Source: Sphingobacterium spiritivorum ATCC 33861 (GTDB lineage: Bacteria; Bacteroidota; Bacteroidia; Sphingobacteriales; Sphingobacteriaceae). Taken from it: 64,000 nt of DNA. Below the pieces are notes generated by a model that was not told the origin of the DNA, made no database searches, and worked only from the letters and a program-made list of their open reading frames with translations. The stretch lies in assembly GCF_000143765.1 (NCBI RefSeq), contig NZ_GL379774.1:62001-126000 (forward strand). The letters are read 5' to 3'. Made by a program: the position numbers and the translations under genes. Shown here one piece after another: positions 8,765-17,243 of this stretch. Numbering within the stretch: position 1 is the stretch's first letter; every line of letters starts with the position of its first letter.

Positions 8765-9083
8765 GTTTTGACAATGGCTAATAAAATTTTATTATTTCAA
8801 ATGATCATTTCTATATCTTTAACATAGAAATCAGACCATCTATTTTTTTGTCGAAAATAGAATAAATCCCTGATATCTGATATTCTTTTTTATAATTTGA
8901 CAAAACTGTCAAATGTGAAGATTTACATTATTATTTTGACAATACTTTAATCAAATTGAACATTGTATAAATACGAAGTCCTATCTCAATGATTGAGATA
9001 GGACTAATAGAATTTAACGAGAAATACGCCAGTTAAGCAATATCTTTTTGTTTAAAAATTGCCTTTTAATTTTTTACTTTAGC
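8765..9083. other. Intergenic region of about 320 bases, AT-rich, with one long inverted repeat
   Basis: No open frame of convincing length or codon character was seen on either strand. The only clear structure is the inverted repeat at 8977-9005. The part next to 8764 would hold the promoter of the propeller lipoprotein, but no exact TAnnTTTG element was found there. Confidence 0.6.
8977..9005. terminator. Perfect 14-base inverted repeat, probable terminator of the lectin gene
   Basis: AGTCCTATCTCAAT at 8977-8990 pairs perfectly with ATTGAGATAGGACT at 8992-9005 around a single central G. It lies about 80 bases beyond the lectin stop codon on the minus strand. No strong T tract follows on either strand, so an RNA processing or stability element is an alternative. 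Confidence 0.45.
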
Positions 9084-10127
9084 TTATTTAATAAGCCCAA
9101 AATGTTTAGATACTCCATTCATTCCGGAACCAGTTGAACATATAGCTCGATACTGATTGATGGAAGGCTTGTAAGGGTAATACAAAACAAAATTTCCATC
9201 ATCTTGTAAAGTCCAAAAACCGTAAACATAATTATCAGCATTTGGGACATAAGGTTTAATGTAAGTTATTTTTGCCGCCCAAATACTTCCTACATTTTTT
9301 CTATAAATCACTAAGTTTCCATCACTTTGGAAAACTAAGGAATACAAACCTCTTTGGCTTTGATAAGAATTGCTCTGCCATTTAATTTTAGCTGTAAAAT
9401 TCGGCAGTTTTTCATACAAGATAAGGTGGCCGTCATCCTGCAACTCTAACCAATATCTTCCATTTTTAGAATATACTCTATTTTTCCCGGGCTCGGATGT
9501 TAACACCGGAGTGACATCACTTGCATAAAAACTCACACTCATATCAACAAAAGGCATTTCTCCTATTTTCTGCCCCCCTTCTATAAAAGCTTTCTTCCAT
9601 TCTGCAGGCATCTCTCTCTCAAAAATAGATGGAATTTTACTTTTACTGATCAAAGAATATCTTTTTCCCGGATAAGACTCTTGATTATTCTGTTTTCTAT
9701 TTGTAACCTTAATTAAAATCTCTCCAACTGGATTCCCTTGAGGATTTCCTTGAAAATTTAAGGCAATATTTTCTGAAAACAGATTGCCGAATAAGCTCGC
9801 TTCTGCATAAATGTTTGATGTAGTAAAAGAACTATTATTAAAATTGATAGAAGACAAAATAATTTCTGAATTACTAGATGATCTATATATAAGATCAATT
9901 TTTAAATCAACATCCTCATACTTGTTATAATCAGGTCCTATAAGGTCTCTTGATATGTAAACAACTGTTTTTACTTCATTATATGGTAAATTGAGGTCAA
10001 CGATTACCTGATTTTCATATGATATTGATTTATATAATTCAAACGCATCAACTTTTACAGTTGAGATTTGGGCTTGACATAATACCTGACAGACAAGACA
10101 GGAAAATAAAAAAAATAAAGTTTTCAT
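9084..10127 (-). CDS. Secreted protein with C-terminal bulb-type (mannose-specific, B_lectin) domain
   Basis: The 347-residue product begins with a signal peptide (hydrophobic residues 4-17, cut near QAQ at 18-20). Residues 21-200 form an unrecognised, beta-rich region without known motifs. Residues 215-320 hold three copies of the sugar-binding motif QxDxNxVxY: QDDGHLILY at 230-238 (a variant), QSDGNLVIY at 267-275 and QDDGNFVLY at 308-316 (both exact). Such triple repeats define the beta-prism II fold of monocot mannose lectins, which also occurs in some bacteriocins and secreted bacterial proteins. It starts four bases after the small lipoprotein gene upstream, so the two are an operon. 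Mannose binding is expected of the family; partner and target are unknown. The AT-rich sequence suggests transfer. Confidence 0.8.
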   Translation of the reverse strand: MKTLFFLFSCLVCQVLCQAQISTVKVDAFELYKSISYENQVIVDLNLPYNEVKTVVYISRDLIGPDYNKYEDVDLKIDLIYRSSSNSEIILSSINFNNSSFTTSNIYAEASLFGNLFSENIALNFQGNPQGNPVGEILIKVTNRKQNNQESYPGKRYSLISKSKIPSIFEREMPAEWKKAFIEGGQKIGEMPFVDMSVSFYASDVTPVLTSEPGKNRVYSKNGRYWLELQDDGHLILYEKLPNFTAKIKWQSNSYQSQRGLYSLVFQSDGNLVIYRKNVGSIWAAKITYIKPYVPNADNYVYGFWTLQDDGNFVLYYPYKPSINQYRAICSTGSGMNGVSKHFGLIK

Positions 10128-10131
10128 ATGT

Positions 10132-10443
10132 TTAGTTAGTTGGCTTGTTAATAACGTTATTAAATCTTCTCAGTACCGAAATTTTTTCTTTGATTGCTGT
10201 ATTTTCTACATATAGAGTACTGTCCGACTCATTAAACTTAAATTTACTAACAGGAATTGAAAGTCTTTCTCCCAAGAAGAGCTTTAGATCTTCTATTTCC
10301 TTGGAAATTTCATCTGATTCCTTTTTTTTAACTTCACTATTTACAATAGTTTCTTTTTGACAGGATGATATAGCAATAAGCAAACATCCAATTAAAATTA
10401 ATTTCTTAATTTTTATAGTATTTAAATTAAACACAAATTTCAA
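10132..10443 (-). CDS. Small predicted lipoprotein upstream of the lectin gene
   Basis: This encodes 103 residues with an N-terminal basic stretch, a hydrophobic core LILIGCLLIA and a lipobox ending ISSC, so export and lipidation are expected. The mature part is about 75 residues: a charged helix (SDEISKEIEDLKLFLGERL) and a short strand pair (FKFNESDSTLYVEN). No family was recognised. It precedes the secreted lectin by four bases, and the close spacing suggests a joint role, such as anchoring or chaperoning. Codon and base use are AT-rich, like the lectin gene. Confidence 0.65.
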   Translation of the reverse strand: MKFVFNLNTIKIKKLILIGCLLIAISSCQKETIVNSEVKKKESDEISKEIEDLKLFLGERLSIPVSKFKFNESDSTLYVENTAIKEKISVLRRFNNVINKPTN

Positions 10444-10520
10444 TACTTAAACAATCATTTCCTACAACCACAGGTTATATTTTATTTTTTTTTAAATTGC
10501 TAACCTTAATCGTATTATAT

Positions 10521-11012
10521 ATGCAACTTAAAACCCTCTTTATCATACGTCATGCAAAGGCAGAAGAGCATTCTTTTGCCAAACAGGATTTCGATCGTAA
10601 TCTTATTGAAAAGGGCGAAGAACGTACACATCGTATTGCACAGGAATTAAAAGATATTATAACAATAGATGAGCAGACACTATTCATATCTTCTACAGCT
10701 AATCGCGCCTGGCAGACAGCCCAGATTTTTGCAGATGTATTGGGATATCGCAGAGATATGATCCAATTGGAAGACTCCATATATGAATCTCACCACTTTA
10801 ATATCTTAGAGGTCATTAATCAGGTACCGGCAACAATACATACCGTTTTACTATTTGGTCACAATCCTGGTTTATCAAATGCTGTTGATTATATAACAGA
10901 TAGACCTGTAATGCTAAAAACTGCAAATGTTGCAGAAATCACATTGCCGGAAGGTTTTGATTTTAGCAATCTAAGTATGAATACAGGCACACTAACCCGG
11001 ATTCTGGATTAA
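10521..11012 (+). CDS. SixA-like histidine phosphatase
   Basis: This encodes a 163-residue member of the histidine phosphatase (phosphoglycerate-mutase-like) superfamily. The catalytic RHG-type motif is RHAKAEEH at residues 10-17, where His11 would form the phosphohistidine, and a second His lies in LLFGHNPGLS. The length and the RHAKAE form match SixA, which removes phosphate from histidine-containing phosphotransfer domains in Escherichia coli; in other bacteria the substrate is often unknown. The ATG at 10521 is preferred to an in-frame TTG at 10497 because it precedes the first strand directly. It is separated by 25 bases from the DUF255 gene downstream, probably an operon. Confidence 0.8.
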   Translation: MQLKTLFIIRHAKAEEHSFAKQDFDRNLIEKGEERTHRIAQELKDIITIDEQTLFISSTANRAWQTAQIFADVLGYRRDMIQLEDSIYESHHFNILEVINQVPATIHTVLLFGHNPGLSNAVDYITDRPVMLKTANVAEITLPEGFDFSNLSMNTGTLTRILD

Positions 11013-11037
11013 TTCTTTTTTGTACCTTTAGCTTGCT

Positions 11038-13056
11038 ATGTCGAATCAACTGCAATATGAGCACTCTCCTTATTTAAAACAACACGCCCATAATCCGGTA
11101 CACTGGATGCCGTGGGGAGAAGAAGCCCTCACAAAAGCGAAAACAGAAAATAAACTTATTATTATCAGCATAGGTTATTCAGCCTGCCACTGGTGTCATG
11201 TCATGGAACGCGAAAGTTTCGAAAACGATGCTATTGCACAGACCATGAACAAGTTTTACGTGTCTGTTAAAATAGATCGGGAAGAGCGTCCTGATATAGA
11301 CCAGATTTATATGACTGCAGTACAGCTGATGACCAATGCCGGTGGATGGCCCCTGAATTGTATCTGTCTGCCCGACGGGAGACCGATTTATGGGGGAACC
11401 TATTTCAAGCCTCATGACTGGCAGAATATTCTACTTCAGATCGCACAGATGTGGGAACAACAGCCCCTGGTTGCTATAGAATATGCGACGAAATTAACCG
11501 ACGGAATTCAACAAAGTGAGCGATTGCCTATAAATCCTATTCCGGATCAGTATAACACAGCAGATTTATCCGCTATCATTACACCCTGGGTAGCATTATT
11601 TGACACCAAAGACGGAGGATATAACCGTGCTCCAAAATTTCCGTTACCCAATAACTGGCTCTTCCTTTTACGCTACGGCGTACTCGCAGGAGATGAGAAG
11701 ATCATCGATCATGTGCATTTTACCTTACAAAAAATGGCTTGCGGTGGTATTTATGATCAGATTGGCGGAGGTTTTGCACGCTATTCTGTCGATCCATACT
11801 GGCATATACCTCATTTTGAAAAGATGCTGTATGACAACGGACAACTGCTATCGCTGTTTTCAGAGGCCTATCAACAGCGACCATTGCCCTTTTATAAACG
11901 TGTAGTACAGGAAACTATACATTGGGCTAATCGGGAGATGCTGGCCGCTAATAATGGTTTTTATTGCGCATTGGATGCTGACAGTGAAGGAGTGGAAGGA
12001 AAATATTATTCCTTTTCTAAAAGTGAAATAGAGAAAATACTGGGTGAAGATGCTCCATTGTTCATCTCCTACTTTAATATAACAGCGGAAGGAAACTGGA
12101 CTGAGGAATCAACCAATATTCCCATTCTTGATCCCGATGCTGATCTGATGGCTTTGGAAGCCGGATATTCAGCGGAAGAATGGGAAACCTGTTTAGCTGA
12201 AGCCAAAGAAAAACTATACCGTTACAGAGAGACCAGAATAAGGCCCGGACTCGACCACAAGCAACTTGCCACGTGGAACGCTTTAATGTTAAAAGGATTA
12301 ACAGATGCTTACCGTGTCTTTGATAATTCCTCCTATCTGGATACTGCAATAAAAAATGCTCATTTTATTATTGATGAATTAATAAAAAGTGATGGACGTA
12401 TACTTCACCAGCCAAAGGATGCCAATCGGGAAATATTTGGCTTTCTGGATGATTATGCTTTTACGACAGAAGCTTTCATTGCGCTTTATGAAGCCACATT
12501 TGATGAAAAATGGCTCGATCTGGCCAGGCAATTAGCAGACAAAGCATTAGAATTGTTCTATGACAGCCATCAAAAAACCTTTTACTATACCGCAGACTCT
12601 TCCGGAGAACTCATTGCTCGTAAAAGTGAGATTATGGATAATGTGATCCCGGCATCAACATCGGCCATCGTCCTTCAACTCAAAAAATTAGGGCTGTTAT
12701 TTGATAAAGAAGATTATACTGCTATTGCTGATCAGCTTTTCGCAAATGTATTTCCACAACTCAAAACATATGGATCAGCTTATTCCAACTGGAGCATTTA
12801 CCTGCTTGAAGAAGTATACGGTAGTAATGAAATTGCTCTTGTTGGTGAATATGCAGCTATCTGGAGAAAAGAGCTGGATCAGCACTATATTCCAAATAAA
12901 ATTACATTAGGCGGAACAAAAAGTAAACTTCCTTTGTTATTAAATAGACAAGGTATTGGATCAAAAGCATACCTTTGTAAAAACAAAACCTGCAGTCTTC
13001 CACAGGATTCGATTGCATCAATACTGAATTTACTCAATGATAACGGGAATGATTAG
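11038..13056 (+). CDS. DUF255 / YyaL-type thioredoxin-domain protein
   Basis: This large soluble protein (672 residues) belongs to the YyaL/spermatogenesis-associated protein 20 family. Its N-terminal 160 residues form a thioredoxin-like fold with a CHWC pair at residues 50-53 inside [18 protein letters not shown], followed by the family hallmark DREERPDID. The rest is an (alpha/alpha) barrel resembling N-acylglucosamine 2-epimerases, with [17 protein letters not shown] and [12 protein letters not shown] as conserved stretches. The biochemical role is not established for the family; a redox or sugar-related activity is often proposed. The start is the only ATG that keeps the conserved N-terminus ([14 protein letters not shown]). 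The next gene follows after 20 bases. Confidence 0.85.
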   Translation: MSNQLQYEHSPYLKQHAHNPVHWMPWGEEALTKAKTENKLIIISIGYSACHWCHVMERESFENDAIAQTMNKFYVSVKIDREERPDIDQIYMTAVQLMTNAGGWPLNCICLPDGRPIYGGTYFKPHDWQNILLQIAQMWEQQPLVAIEYATKLTDGIQQSERLPINPIPDQYNTADLSAIITPWVALFDTKDGGYNRAPKFPLPNNWLFLLRYGVLAGDEKIIDHVHFTLQKMACGGIYDQIGGGFARYSVDPYWHIPHFEKMLYDNGQLLSLFSEAYQQRPLPFYKRVVQETIHWANREMLAANNGFYCALDADSEGVEGKYYSFSKSEIEKILGEDAPLFISYFNITAEGNWTEESTNIPILDPDADLMALEAGYSAEEWETCLAEAKEKLYRYRETRIRPGLDHKQLATWNALMLKGLTDAYRVFDNSSYLDTAIKNAHFIIDELIKSDGRILHQPKDANREIFGFLDDYAFTTEAFIALYEATFDEKWLDLARQLADKALELFYDSHQKTFYYTADSSGELIARKSEIMDNVIPASTSAIVLQLKKLGLLFDKEDYTAIADQLFANVFPQLKTYGSAYSNWSIYLLEEVYGSNEIALVGEYAAIWRKELDQHYIPNKITLGGTKSKLPLLLNRQGIGSKAYLCKNKTCSLPQDSIASILNLLNDNGND

Positions 13057-13076
13057 TTTCCCATAATTTAACTCTA

Positions 13077-13574
13077 ATGGCAATAGCAACAAACAACGTT
13101 GTAACATTAACTTACAAACTTCACACGGTGAAAAACGGTGAAAAAACTTTCGTAGAACAAACCAGCAATGAAAATCCTTTGGATTTCTTATATGGTGTTG
13201 GCATGATGCTTCCAAAATTTGAAGAAAATATTGCAGGTCTGAATGTTGGTGATAAAATTGATTTTGAACTTGCTCCGGAAGACGCTTATGGCGAAAAAGA
13301 CGAGCGTGCAGTCGCACAATTACCAGCTGACATGTTCAAAGAAACAGGTTTGCCTCCGGTAGGTGAAGTTCTGCCTTTACAGGACAATCAGGGTAACCAA
13401 TTTCGTGCTGTAGTAGTAGAAGTTACTCCGGAAGCTGTAGTAGCAGATTTGAACCACCCGATGGCAGGTCAAACTTTGCATTTTGAAATCGAAATCCTTT
13501 CTGTTCGCCCGGCAACAGAAGAAGAATTGTCTCACGGTCATTCACATGGTCCGGATGGCACACACAGCCACTAA
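13077..13574 (+). CDS. FKBP-type peptidyl-prolyl isomerase, SlyD-like
   Basis: This 165-residue cytoplasmic isomerase catalyses cis-trans conversion at proline and acts as a folding chaperone. The sequence shows the SlyD arrangement: an FKBP half (VTLTYKLHTVKNGEKTF, then PLDFLYGVGMMLPKFEENIAGL), an inserted IF chaperone domain (residues about 75-125) and return of the FKBP strand. It ends in a short His-rich tail HGHSHGPDGTHSH, like the metal-binding tail of SlyD, which serves nickel delivery in enterobacteria. A strong bidirectional terminator follows at 13585-13627. Confidence 0.85.
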   Translation: MAIATNNVVTLTYKLHTVKNGEKTFVEQTSNENPLDFLYGVGMMLPKFEENIAGLNVGDKIDFELAPEDAYGEKDERAVAQLPADMFKETGLPPVGEVLPLQDNQGNQFRAVVVEVTPEAVVADLNHPMAGQTLHFEIEILSVRPATEEELSHGHSHGPDGTHSH

Positions 13575-13584
13575 TTCTTCGGAA

Positions 13585-13627
13585 TAAAACATAACGGGCC
13601 TGAATAACTCAGGCCCGTTATGTTTTA
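13585..13627. terminator. Bidirectional rho-independent terminator
   Basis: A perfect 19-base stem (13585-13603 with 13609-13627) encloses a five-base loop ATAAC. The stem core is ACGGGCCTGA, with A-rich left and T-rich right ends, so it can stop transcription from both sides. It lies between the SlyD-like gene and the converging mnmD gene. Confidence 0.9.
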
Positions 13628-13645
13628 CAGAGGATCGCAGCGCAT

Positions 13646-14311
13646 CTAATACTTTATCGCTCTCAACATCTCTCTTTTCCCGGGAGCACCCGGAGCTTTT
13701 TCGATCTTAAACCCTAAAGCTTTCATACTTCGCTTCAGATTACCGGTAATAGCATAGGTTACAAATACTCCTCCCGGTTTTATATACCTGGCTATATGTC
13801 CCAAAGCCTCATCAGACCACATTTCAGGTTGATGAACAGCCGCAAAAGCATCAAAATAAACAATATCAAATTGCTTTTCAGAAGTAAAATCCATTAATAA
13901 GGTATGGGCAATATGCAGATTCATCTTCTCTATTACAGGGAGACTACTGCCGAAAGACTTGTCATAGTTATCTGTAAAAGAATGCCAGATCAAGGGATCA
14001 ACGTAAGCATTGTATCCAGTATCCTTAATGACTTCCAAAGGCAGTGGATATCCTTCGATTCCTACATAGTCTACATGAATATCGGAGTCAGAAACATACT
14101 CAGCTGTCTGAAGAAAATTCAATCCTGTACCAAATCCGATCTCCAGAACAGACACTTTTTGCAATCCGGTATGTTTCACATAGAAATCCAGCCCCATTTG
14201 TATAAATACATGCTTACTTTCCTGCAGTGCTCCATGCTTAGAGTGATAACACTCTCCTATTTCTGCATTAAATAATGTTTTCGAACCGTCTCCTGTTATA
14301 ACAAAATCCAT
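13646..14311 (-). CDS. mnmD: tRNA U34 methyltransferase MnmD (MnmC N-domain)
   Basis: This 221-residue enzyme corresponds to the methyltransferase half of MnmC without the FAD-dependent oxidoreductase half; stand-alone forms are called MnmD. It methylates aminomethyl-uridine at the wobble base of certain tRNAs using S-adenosylmethionine. Diagnostic features are the DUF752 start (DGSKTLFNAEIGECYHSKHG), the SAM-binding VLEIGFGTGLNF with GFGTG at residues 59-63, and the catalytic-region pattern IVYFDAFA...PEMWSDEAL. An exact -7 element (minus strand TAATTTTG) sits at 14328-14335, giving a leader of about ten bases. Confidence 0.88.
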   Translation of the reverse strand: MDFVITGDGSKTLFNAEIGECYHSKHGALQESKHVFIQMGLDFYVKHTGLQKVSVLEIGFGTGLNFLQTAEYVSDSDIHVDYVGIEGYPLPLEVIKDTGYNAYVDPLIWHSFTDNYDKSFGSSLPVIEKMNLHIAHTLLMDFTSEKQFDIVYFDAFAAVHQPEMWSDEALGHIARYIKPGGVFVTYAITGNLKRSMKALGFKIEKAPGAPGKREMLRAIKY

Positions 14312-14327
14312 TTCTCTAAAATTTTAA

Positions 14328-14335
14328 CAAAATTA
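14328..14335 (-). promoter_or_regulatory. Predicted -7 promoter element of mnmD
   Basis: The minus strand reads TAATTTTG, an exact TAnnTTTG match, 17 bases before the ATG. A -33 element is not obvious. Confidence 0.45.
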
Positions 14336-14369
14336 AAACAAAAAAAACCTATTTTTATTCCATACACTA

Positions 14370-15611
14370 ATGGAAAACGCAAATAAATCATTTATAGAAA
14401 ATTATGGCAGCATTCTTTTGCTGTTGTTAGGCATTATAATCGGTTGCCTTATTGGCATCTTTGCTAAAGACATTGTCCCCTATATCAAACCTTTAGGAGA
14501 CATTTTTCTGAATTTGCTGTTTGTTTCTATCATACCTTTGATTTTTTTTGCTATTTCTTCCTCTGTCGCCAATATTGAGGGCAACCAAAGACTGGGACGC
14601 ATTATGGGAGTCATGGCTGGAGTATTTCTAATCACCATCATTTTTGCAGCGATCAGTATGATTATTGTGCTGAAACTCTTTCCTATCGAACAGGTTGTAA
14701 GTTCGGATCCCACAGCCACATCTCCGCTGATGGACAATAAAGAATCCTGGGGAGATCGTATTGTACGCTTCCTCACCGTAGGAGAATTTTCGAACCTGTT
14801 ATCACGCCAGAGTATGCTTGCTTTCGTGATTTTCTCATTTCTGGTGGGAATAGCGGCAAGAAAAGCAGACGAAAAAGCCAAATCCTTTATTGTATTCCTC
14901 AATGCAGGTAATGAAGTGATGAAGAATTTATTGATTATGATTATGAAATTAGCTCCTGTAGGCCTGGGGGCTTATTTTGCATTTCAGGTCTATGATCTGG
15001 GTCCTAAATTATTCGACATCTATGCCAAACCCATGGGTATATATTATGGATATGGCATTATCTATTTCTTCTTGTTTTTCACCATCTATACTTTTATTGC
15101 CAATGGCAGAAAAGGAGTAAGCTCTTACTGGAAAAACAATATACTGCCGACTTTTACAGCACTATCTACCTGTAGTAGCCTGGCCACTATGCCTGTCAAC
15201 CTGAGTGCTTCCCCCAAAATGGGAATTCCGCCTTCCGTCGCAAACGTAGTGATTCCGTTAGGGACTACATTACATAAACATGGCTCCGCCCTGTCCTCTA
15301 TTCTGAAGATATATGTAGCCTTTGTGCTGATGGGATGGAATTTTTTCGATCCTGCAACCTTGATTACAGCTGTAGGGATCACCGTATTAGTAAGTATTGT
15401 AGCAGGTGGTATACCCAACGGCGGATATATCGGAGAAATGCTGATGATATCAGTCTACGGATTACCTACGGAAGCTATTCCGGCCGTAATGATTATCGGA
15501 ACATTAGTAGATCCGCTGGCAACAGTTCTGAACGCCACAGGAGATACTATGGCAGCAATGCTCGTTACCCGCTTTTCAGGAGAGAAATTTACAAATCAGA
15601 ATCTGCAATAA
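14370..15611 (+). CDS. Dicarboxylate/amino acid:cation symporter (DAACS/SDF family)
   Basis: This inner-membrane carrier of 413 residues imports glutamate, aspartate or C4-dicarboxylates with protons or sodium. The family pattern is visible: an N-terminal helix LLLLGIIIGCLIGIF, the segment FLNLLFVSIIPLIFFAISSSVA, the serine-rich hairpin FTALSTCSSLATMPVN, and the C-terminal substrate/cation site LVDPLATVLNATGDTMAAML, where the NxTGD residues bind cation and substrate. The length is typical of GltP/DctA proteins. A TATTTTTA element at 14350-14357 may be its -7 box. Substrate choice between amino acid and dicarboxylate is not determined. Confidence 0.88.
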   Translation: MENANKSFIENYGSILLLLLGIIIGCLIGIFAKDIVPYIKPLGDIFLNLLFVSIIPLIFFAISSSVANIEGNQRLGRIMGVMAGVFLITIIFAAISMIIVLKLFPIEQVVSSDPTATSPLMDNKESWGDRIVRFLTVGEFSNLLSRQSMLAFVIFSFLVGIAARKADEKAKSFIVFLNAGNEVMKNLLIMIMKLAPVGLGAYFAFQVYDLGPKLFDIYAKPMGIYYGYGIIYFFLFFTIYTFIANGRKGVSSYWKNNILPTFTALSTCSSLATMPVNLSASPKMGIPPSVANVVIPLGTTLHKHGSALSSILKIYVAFVLMGWNFFDPATLITAVGITVLVSIVAGGIPNGGYIGEMLMISVYGLPTEAIPAVMIIGTLVDPLATVLNATGDTMAAMLVTRFSGEKFTNQNLQ

Positions 15612-15655
15612 ATAATTGTAGGACTAGTTTAAAGGTATTCAGGTCGAAATCCCGG

Positions 15656-16603
15656 TCAAAACCGGAGACCTAAGCGTATCGTCCCGTACTGATGGTTAGA
15701 ATACATCTTCTTTCCTTCTTTTGTATTAAATACAAATCCCGCATCTACATAGATCTTTCTATTAGACCATGCACCTCCAATATAGTGTTTCATAATATAA
15801 GGTTCAATCTCATAAAATTTTTGCTTATCCCGGGAAAAAGGACCTCCCTGAATAGTTGCATTATAAAGCTGATAGGTATAAGATGGTGTATAGAAAAGGT
15901 AATACTCATTATCCGTATTTAAAAATCCGCCAGTTTTTGTAAAATGCGAGGTATAATAGTCCGCCAGCTTTCCAAAGCGTAAGGTGACCTGAGCGGAGGC
16001 ATGTGAAAATGCCATCCCGGCACGTAATGTACCGCCTCCTGACAGCTCAAGCTTATTTGAAGTACTTCTCCATATTTTTTTAGACAGCTTACTCTCCACA
16101 TCCGCCCCTACAGAAGTATTCAGTTCAGATGCCCAGCTTTCCACCTCATACATGGACAGCAACCGGTGGACATACTTCTGAACCTCCTTGCCCTTGGCAC
16201 CTTTGCCTATAACATTTACTTCTGCTTTCGCCGTCCACACCCATTCATCTCCGTAAACACGCTGAAACTCCCCGTTCAGAAATAAATAGGCTGTAGAAGG
16301 TCTGTCCCAATATAAAGAATTGCCGGCCTGCACTTCAATGCCGTTGTATAACTGATGTCCCAGCTGAAAGGAAAGGATATCCGTCCTTCGGTCACTTTTC
16401 TGTTGTAACGGAACGGAGTAAGTAACAATCAATCCATTGGTATAATACCGATCCTGTCCATTCATCAGATACACATCATTATCACTCTGAAATTCCAACA
16501 AATGTGGAAGACGTTCCTGCGAAAATGCAGATGACAGAAACATGGTGAACACAACAAACCCGATAGAAAAGCGACAAATAAATCTATTAATCTTAAAAAG
16601 CAT
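15656..16603 (-). CDS. LpxR-like lipid A deacylase family outer-membrane protein (DUF2219)
   Basis: This encodes 315 residues with a signal peptide ending SAFSQ. The mature N-terminus carries LEFQSDNDVYLMNGQDRYYTNG, which matches the LpxR/DUF2219 start (acidic DND near residue 41 and DRYYTNG at 51-57). LpxR is a 12-stranded barrel that removes the 3'-acyloxyacyl group of lipid A in Salmonella. The final residues (YGTIRLGLRF) form a typical outer-membrane beta-strand ending in Phe. Whether the catalytic Asn/Asp/His set is complete cannot be judged confidently, so lipid A deacylation is a family-based inference. Confidence 0.7.
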   Translation of the reverse strand: MLFKINRFICRFSIGFVVFTMFLSSAFSQERLPHLLEFQSDNDVYLMNGQDRYYTNGLIVTYSVPLQQKSDRRTDILSFQLGHQLYNGIEVQAGNSLYWDRPSTAYLFLNGEFQRVYGDEWVWTAKAEVNVIGKGAKGKEVQKYVHRLLSMYEVESWASELNTSVGADVESKLSKKIWRSTSNKLELSGGGTLRAGMAFSHASAQVTLRFGKLADYYTSHFTKTGGFLNTDNEYYLFYTPSYTYQLYNATIQGGPFSRDKQKFYEIEPYIMKHYIGGAWSNRKIYVDAGFVFNTKEGKKMYSNHQYGTIRLGLRF

Positions 16604-16767
16604 TGTAATATTTCGGATATAGGTCCACTAATAAGGCAAGTTAAATATTTTATCTAAATTAGAATATCACCTAAGTGTTAAAAAAAGAGCATTTTATTCA
16701 ATCTGTTTAAAATAATTCTAAATAAGGTCCAGAATTTGGTTTTTTACTTACTTCCATTCGTATTTCG

Positions 16768-16775
16768 TAATTTTG
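16768..16775 (+). promoter_or_regulatory. Predicted -7 promoter element of ccmE
   Basis: TAATTTTG is an exact Bacteroidota -7 consensus, 25 bases upstream of the ccmE ATG. A TTTG at 16735-16738 is farther away than usual for a -33 element. Confidence 0.5.
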
Positions 16776-16799
16776 CAGTTGATTTAGTGCATTTTAAAA

Positions 16800-17219
16800 A
16801 TGAAAAAGAGTTCGATCATATTAATTATCATCATTGCGATAGCAATAGCCATGATCTTAGTGATTTACACAGATTCCAGTACATATTCTACGTTTACACA
16901 AGCGAAAGAGAAAAAGACAGAACTGTATGTTGTCGGAGTGTTGAATAAGGAAAAGCAACTCCATTACGAGCCGACTAAAGATGCAAATCACTTTTCGTTC
17001 TATATGTATGACAATGACAGCACCGAATGTCAGGTCGTATTTAACGGAGCAAAACCACAGGATATCGAACGTTCAGAACAAATTGTATTAACAGGAAAAA
17101 TGGAAGGAAACGTATTTCATGCGAGTAAAATACTTATGAAATGTCCATCTAAATACAATCAGGATCAGATCGAAGTAACTGAATCTGCGGCTACTCCGAA
17201 AACAGCATATATACAATAA
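16800..17219 (+). CDS. ccmE: Cytochrome c maturation haem chaperone CcmE, CxxxY type
   Basis: CcmE is a membrane-anchored haem chaperone that carries haem covalently before handing it to the CcmF synthetase. The 139-residue product has one N-terminal transmembrane helix (residues 5-22), a beta-barrel OB-fold (ELYVVGVL..., FYMYDNDSTECQVVFNGAKPQDI..., IVLTGKMEGNVFHASKILMKCPSKY) and a short flexible tail. In E. coli the haem-binding residue is His in HxxxY; here the same place reads CPSKY (Cys115, Tyr119), the CxxxY variant known from archaea and some bacteria. The ccmF gene follows after 24 bases. Confidence 0.9.
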   Translation: MKKSSIILIIIIAIAIAMILVIYTDSSTYSTFTQAKEKKTELYVVGVLNKEKQLHYEPTKDANHFSFYMYDNDSTECQVVFNGAKPQDIERSEQIVLTGKMEGNVFHASKILMKCPSKYNQDQIEVTESAATPKTAYIQ

Positions 17220-17243
17220 CTAGCAGTAACATTTATTTAAACA

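Noticed and set aside
11600..11905. Open frames of about 100 codons within the DUF255 gene
   Set aside because: They are alternative-frame shadows of a gene with strong family motifs.
14480..14902. Open frame of 140 codons on the minus strand
   Set aside because: It is antisense to the symporter gene, and its translation has no recognisable domain.
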